DNA of 64,000 bases from Carex sylvatica. Taxonomy: Eukaryota > Streptophyta > Magnoliopsida > Poales > Cyperaceae. The first letter of the stretch is position 1, and every line of letters starts with the position of its first letter. Location: assembly GCA_964058845.1 (NCBI GenBank), contig CAXKVR010000105.1:124001-188000 (forward strand). Reading direction: 5' to 3'. The position numbers were made by a program, and so were the translations under genes. The notes below the pieces were generated by a model, which was not told the origin of the DNA, did no database searches, and worked only from the letters and a program-made list of their open reading frames with translations. Below are positions 58,737 to 64,000 of the stretch, in pieces.

Positions 58737-59568
58737 TATAAGAGTTCAATAAAAGATAATGATGGCATGATGCACCCCTCTTCCAAGGAAAATTGCTTTA
58801 ATTCCCAACACAATCTTCTATGTGGAAAATCTGGACCGTTCAAATCTTGTTTGCACGACTCAAAGCACTATAATAATTGATTAATGGTCCACTAAATAGG
58901 CACCGTAAGAAATTTGGTTCGTTTTAGATAAATCGGAAGTTTTGAGGGACCGGACTGAGAATAACAGCACCGTGCTATCTCTTTTTCCACTATTTCCTTA
59001 TCTAGAATTGGCTCACCTAATCAATAGGAGAACCAACTTTGTCTTGATTTTTTTTAGAAAAATTAAAGAGTCAATAATTCTTCATTTAAAATTTGAATTC
59101 CCGACTTCTCAGTTCTCACACGCGGGGAGCATTATTTTGTATTATCAAATCAAAGATTGATTCTCAAATTGTAATGAATTTTTACTAATATTGTTCATAT
59201 CAGTTCATTTTAAGTTTATATTTTTCTTTTCCTTTTTCATTTGCTATTTTTATGTTGTTATGTACAGCCACCAATCTTCATTACAATAGTAAAATATACA
59301 AGTAAACCTGAAAAGGTAGATCCCCCTTCCCCAAAAAATTGCTTTATTTTCTTGATTTTTTTTTTTTTCAAAATTGAGTTTAAACGTCTTAGAAAACCAT
59401 ATCCTTCGTAAATTTATTATGGAAAATTAGTCTTTCATTCTTGATAAAAAAAATCATTTAACATAGGAAACTTTGAGGCGAAGGCATATGCAATCACCAA
59501 GCAATTTCCTGTTAATTTTTTAATTCATCATTGTCCAAAGAAAAAAAACTAATTTGGATGTTTCCATG
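58737..59568. other. Intergenic DNA homologous to 31860-32010
   Basis: This continues the segmental homology interrupted by the Mutator-like element: GCTTTAATTCCCA near 58797 and TCACCTAATCAATAGGAG near 59010. No gene is recognised; the frame at 58942-59160 has no domain. Confidence 0.5.
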
Positions 59569-59576
59569 CATGTGCA

Positions 59577-59811
59577 TAGGGGTGTTCATTGGTTCCGATT
59601 TATTCGGTTTTGAACCGAATCAAATTTTTCGAAATTTTTATAAATACCCAAAAAAAATATAAAATTACGGAATCTAACCACTGTTTGAATGAAATTCGAA
59701 AAATGCCCAATCCGGTTATCCAATAACCGGATTTGAGACAAATTTCCGGTTAACGGTGCACCGGTTTTTTTTTTTTTTTTTTAAGTTAACATTTCCGGTT
59801 AACGGTGCACA

Positions 59812-59847
<36 letters not shown>

Positions 59848-61022
59848 GAAAATTTTTTTTTATTAAAATATTATAAATGTTGAATATATTTCTTTGAAAA
59901 TAGATGGAATACAATATAATTTGATTTATTACAAAGACTACAATAAATAACCCGGATCAATATTTTTCAACCGGAATTTTTCGCGGCTGTAAGAAAAATT
60001 AATATATTTTTAATGGTTGTTATTCAAAAAGAATTCTCAAAATAGATACAACTTTTAATAAATTAAATGTACTTGAAATATCACAATATTTTCTGAATTA
60101 CCTAGAAGTGACTTTTTAATCGGAATCAATAACTCAGAATCTAAGTATTTTTATTTTTTCCCAATAACACATAAAAATATATATTAATTTTTCTTACGGC
60201 TGCGAAAAATCCGGCATGAAAAATATTGATCCGGGTTATTTGTTGAATTATATTATATTCCATCTATTTTCAAAGAAATATATTCAACATTTCTAATATT
60301 TTAATAAAAAAAAATTCTGTTTAAAAAAAAATTTCTGTAAAAAAAAAAATCCTGTGCACCGTTAACCGGAAATGTAATTTTTTTTCAAAAAAAAAAATCC
60401 GGTGCACCGTTAACCGGAAATTTGTCTCAAATCCGGTTATTGGATAACCGGATTGGGCATTTTTCGAATTTCATTCAAACAGTGGGTAGATTCCGTAATT
60501 TTATATTTTTTTGGGTATTTATAAAAATTTCGGAATTAGTTCGGTTCAAACAGTTTGGTTTTTTCGGTTTAATAGTTCAGTTCGGTTTGCTTTTTAAAAC
60601 CGAATTATAACTTCGGTTCGGTTCAATTTGAAAATTTTTAAAACTGAAATAACCGAACCGACCGAACTTTTATATAATATAAATTTAATCCGAACCGCCC
60701 CGGTTTATTTCTTAATACTCCGGTTTATTTCTTAATCAATTGCTTTAAATACTTCAGTTTATTTCTAAATATTTTAGTTTATTTCTTAATACTCCGGTTT
60801 ATTTCTTAATATACTTCGATTTATTATAAATCAATTATTTTAAATAAAAAAATTAATTTATTTCAGTTTGAACCGAACAAACCAAAATAAAACTTTGGTT
60901 CAGTTCGATTCGGTTGCAATGCTAATTTGGTTTGGTTCGGTTCTATTTTTAAAACCGAATTATAAGTTTGGTTTGTTAAATTCTGTTCAGTTGAAACCGA
61001 ACCGAACCAATGAACACCCCTA
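59577..61022. mobile_element. hAT-like element with CGGTT-rich arms, hosting foldback element E3 (1446 bp)
   Basis: Perfect 8-bp duplications CATGTGCA lie at 59569-59576 and 61023-61030. The ends are TAGGGGTGTTCATTGGTTC in both orientations, exact for 19 bp. The arms are degenerate runs of CGGTTCGGTT and GAACCGAA words. A separate foldback element (59629-60533) has inserted close to the left end. There is no transposase frame. Confidence 0.88.
59629..60533. mobile_element. Foldback element E3, nested in the hAT element
   Basis: The ends are (T/C)CGAAATTTTTATAAATACC in both orientations, which fits the E1/E2 terminal formula. The arms carry the palindromes CCGGTTATCCAATAACCGG and CCGGTTAACGGTGCACCGG. 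An inner inverted repeat lies at about 59940-60030 and 60180-60245 (TTACGGCTGCGAAAAAT-type). The flanking 9-mers do not match clearly, so the exact boundaries are uncertain. Confidence 0.72.
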
Positions 61023-61030
61023 CATGTGCA

Positions 61031-62270
61031 AGAGAACAAGGTTGACATAACAACCTCTAATCATGATTCAATGAAAAGAACACAAAATTGAAAATTCACA
61101 TATTCACTTGTATTTTACTTAAATGTTTAGCCGCAAATATTTGAAAAAGATTCAGCTTCCTTATTTTATTCCAGCGAGATATGGCGCATGGCCGCATGAT
61201 ATCATGCATGACTCATCCATCCGATTTTAAAAAAATTACATGAATCATAACCGGAAAATTTAAATAGAGGCTGATTAAATAAATGTAATATAATATTTTT
61301 TTTATGGGAAGGGTTAATTGTATTAATTCTTATAAAAGTAAAAAATATATATATATATATATATACAATATATATATAGGAGGCTCAGCCTCTCTTACCT
61401 TCCTTCTGCCCATGACTTTCAATAACAATGTTTGAAATTTCAAATATAATTAACATAGAAATTTGATTAATTACTTATTAATTCTTTTAATGAAACAGAT
61501 TTAAATAAAAACTAACTTGCGTTCCAGAGGGAAATAATTTTTTATTATATGGAAAAATTGTACACATTGGGATCTATTTAATCAAAACCCATAAAAGATA
61601 AAATTAAAATCCTTCGTAGGCGATGTTTCACTCCGCATAAAACATTGTAAATTCAAAAGAAGTATGTCAACTTTTTAGGAATGATATGCAAATAATTTTT
61701 AGAAAAAATCATTTGTACACTTGAATCTCTATTCTATTGTTGTAAATTCAAAAGAAATTTGTCAACTTTATAGGAATGATATGCAAATAATTTAAAAAAA
61801 AAAAAATCATTTGTACACTTGAATCTCTATTCTATTATTTTATGAATAAATAATTCCGTATGAGGATGTATGGATTTATGAAATTTTGTCATTTCTAAAC
61901 AATAGATTATACACAATTTCATGATTTCGCTTTTCTGGTTTACCTAATTGGTTGAAATAGTGCCAAATAGAAATCTATGTTTTTTTGCCCTTACTTTCTA
62001 CTTTATTATTTCATTGAAAATGACTTTATTGGGGTATTATAATTTTCCTTCCAATTAAAAATGCACTAAAAATTTTCACTTTATTTTGTGGAGCTCTGTT
62101 GAATTTTTTTTTTTTTTGTAATATTACCATTATGAATGCATAAAAGTGATATAATAACAATAAACAGAAGCAATCTACATGAGTATTGTTTGACTATAAC
62201 ATAATAATAAATAGAAGCACATCATGCCATAAACCTAGCAACTAAGATTGGAATAACTTCGCAAGGAAAA
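61031..62270. other. AT-rich intergenic DNA with a 95-bp tandem duplication
   Basis: No gene is seen. 61646-61740 and 61741-61840 are two tandem copies of one ~95-bp unit (TGTAAATTCAAAAGAA ... CACTTGAATCTCTATTCTAT). A short (TA)n run with GAGGCTCAGCCTC lies near 61345-61395. Confidence 0.55.
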
Positions 62271-62280
62271 AAAAAAATTA

Positions 62281-62592
62281 GCTAGCTTGGAGGGGAAGCT
62301 TTCTCTAAATGGCATGTGGATCAGACTGCTCTAACATAAATTATAAGATTAGTCTGCTTGAACAAATAAAAAAATTGATGGCCACAAATTCAGTCTCGTT
62401 GTTTATTTGAATATTAGTCAATAGTCAACGAGAAAATCAAGGAAAAATTACTTATGTACCCTTGTAAAATTGTAGTATAAGTGTGTATAAGATATATAGT
62501 GTATGCGCCGGATTCACCCAAGTATAAAAGGGGCGGATGGAGTTCATATCCTCTCTGTTACCGTAAAAGGGAATATTTTAGAATTAAGTAGA
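62281..62592. repeat. Long direct repeat, copy 1
   Basis: It is almost identical to 63688-64000, differing by about one substitution plus poly(A) length; offset about 1407 bp. It contains GTATAAAAGGGGCGG, a promoter-like TATA context, and a GGAAAAATTACTTATGTACC stretch that looks like a Mutator-type terminus. It could be a recent tandem duplication or the direct repeats of an LTR-like element. No primer-binding site or polypurine tract is evident. Confidence 0.75.
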
Positions 62593-62659
62593 TCTGGACT
62601 ATGCTTTTAATTTGGCACGAATTTTAAAGAGAACTTCTGCATTTTTTTTGTAGGAAGAT

Positions 62660-63320
62660 GATATGAGTATCTGCACTTGCGTATCCACACAGTACCTGTA
62701 CCTAAACTGCTATAATTGTTTATGGGTACTGCAATTGTTTTAAATCTGTAATTTTTTTTAACATTAATAGTCAAATCTTGAAGTATGCAGTCCAAAGAAC
62801 ACAAGTATTTATATCTATATAGTAAACAATGTAAATAATAAATTAATTATTTTTAAATAATCGTATCCGCACCTTTTTTTTAATTTCTGACGCCGTACCT
62901 GCACCTAAATTGCCATAATTGCTTGTGGGAACCACAATCGTTTCAGATTTGTAACTCTTTTTTTAAAATATTAATAGTCAAATCTTGATGTAGCCCAAAG
63001 AACACAAGTATTTATATCTATATAGTAAACAATGTAAATGATAAATTAATTATTTTTAAATAATCGTACTCGCACCTTTTTTTGAAATTTCTGACATCGT
63101 ACCCGCATCTAAACTGCCATAATTGCTTGTGGGTACCGCAACCGTTTCAGATCTGTAACTTTTTTTTTTTAATATTAATAGTCAAATCTTGAAGTATGTA
63201 GTCCAAATAACACAAGTATTTATACCTATATAGTAAACAATGCAAATGATAAATTAATTATTTTTAAATAATCGTACCTGCATCTTTTTTTTCAAAATTT
63301 CTAACGTCGTACCCGCATTA
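62660..63320. repeat. Three tandem ~205-bp repeats between the long direct repeats
   Basis: The phrase CACAAGTATTTATATCTATATAGTAAACAATG-like recurs near 62800, 63003 and 63211. Each copy is followed by ATAATCGTA, CGCACC and an ATTGCTTGTGGG-type phrase. The period is about 203-208 bp. It is non-coding. Confidence 0.75.
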
Positions 63321-63687
63321 GAAACCACTCAAATGGTATGGGGGAACCATAACTGTTTGTGATGACTGAAAGTATTAATATCTAAGTATTGAAAGTATTT
63401 ATATCTATACTACGTTGTGCTTACAACAATCTCAAAAAGTGTTTATAACTATACAGTTATCATAAAATGAAAATCATTTATCTTGTATGCATAAATTATC
63501 TCAAAAATACACATTTAGATCAATATTCATTATGATATTGAACAATAAAATGAAAATTATTTATCAGTTCAACATTTTATATATTACAGATAAAAAATAT
63601 TAATATCTATTATAAGTAATGTAGATATATATCCAATTAAGTAAATGGCATGTGGATCAGACTGCTCTAACAAAAAAAAAAAAAATA

Positions 63688-64000
63688 GCTAGCTTGGAGG
63701 GGAAGCTTTCTCTAAATGGCATGTGGATCAGACTGCTCTAACATAAATTATAAGATTAGTCTGCTTGAACAAATAAAAAAAATTGATGGCCACAAATTCA
63801 GTCTCGTTGTTTATTTGAATACTAGTCAATAGTCAACGAGAAAATCAAGGAAAAATTACTTATGTACCCTTGTAAAATTGTAGTATAAGTGTGTATAAGA
63901 TATATAGTGTATGCGCCGGATTCACCCAAGTATAAAAGGGGCGGATGGAGTTCATATCCTCTCTGTTACCGTAAAAGGGAATATTTTAGAATTAAGTAGA
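63688..64000. repeat. Long direct repeat, copy 2 (runs off the window)
   Basis: This is the second copy of 62281-62592, cut by the window end. A short extra copy of its TAAATGGCATGTGGATCAGA part lies just before it at about 63642-63672. Confidence 0.75.

Overview
The window is nuclear DNA from a flowering plant. It is AT-rich, its genes have many introns, and it is full of plant-type mobile elements: Mutator-like and hAT-like elements, a LINE, and a Ty1/copia remnant. I cannot fix the species. All recognised host genes lie on the minus strand.

Layout. At 1-5.1 kb there is no gene, but two inverted-repeat elements are nested in each other. At 5.3-5.8 kb there is an RNase H-like reading frame of retrotransposon type on the plus strand. 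At 6.07-6.92 kb there is an intact two-exon tau-class glutathione S-transferase. From 8.7 to 53.1 kb there is a tandem array of four half-size ABCA transporters, here called copies 1-4: 8715-16180, 18092-25041, 34004-39691 and 47219-53127. I could join each from 18 exons with consistent phases, giving 992 (or 983), 976, 983 and 985 residues. A fifth member survives between copies 3 and 4 as an orphan exon 1 at 46229-46390 plus a piece of 3' flank near 42.0 kb. Its body has been replaced by a LINE (itself carrying an hAT element) and a copia remnant.

Mobile elements dominate the rest. Several insertions are defined to the base by target-site duplications. hAT-like elements lie at 13666-15058, 18481-19362, 42743-43543 and 59577-61022. 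Mutator-like elements lie at 3940-4614, 25264-27966, 48771-49109, 55499-57098 and 57667-58727. The last has ~170-bp terminal inverted repeats and an unrelated reading frame, so it is a Pack-MULE candidate. Its empty target site survives in a homologous segment at 31848-31856.

Three observations stand out. First, a hairpin MITE family keeps one subterminal core but carries at least six unrelated outer ends in this window alone. Second, three foldback elements share one terminal formula, while each iterates its own private short palindrome. Third, the ABCA array shows birth, death and probable gene conversion: near-identical patches shared by copies 2 and 4 sit inside genes that otherwise pair as 1+2 and 3+4 at the C-terminus. 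The TE load differs by copy: a 2.7-kb foldback element splits the promoter of copy 2, and copy 3 has no intronic insertion.

Function. The ABCA proteins are expected to be membrane-bound, ATP-driven, probably lipid-related transporters, and the GST a cytosolic conjugation enzyme. Their adjacency is probably incidental. No tRNA, rRNA or CRISPR array was seen.
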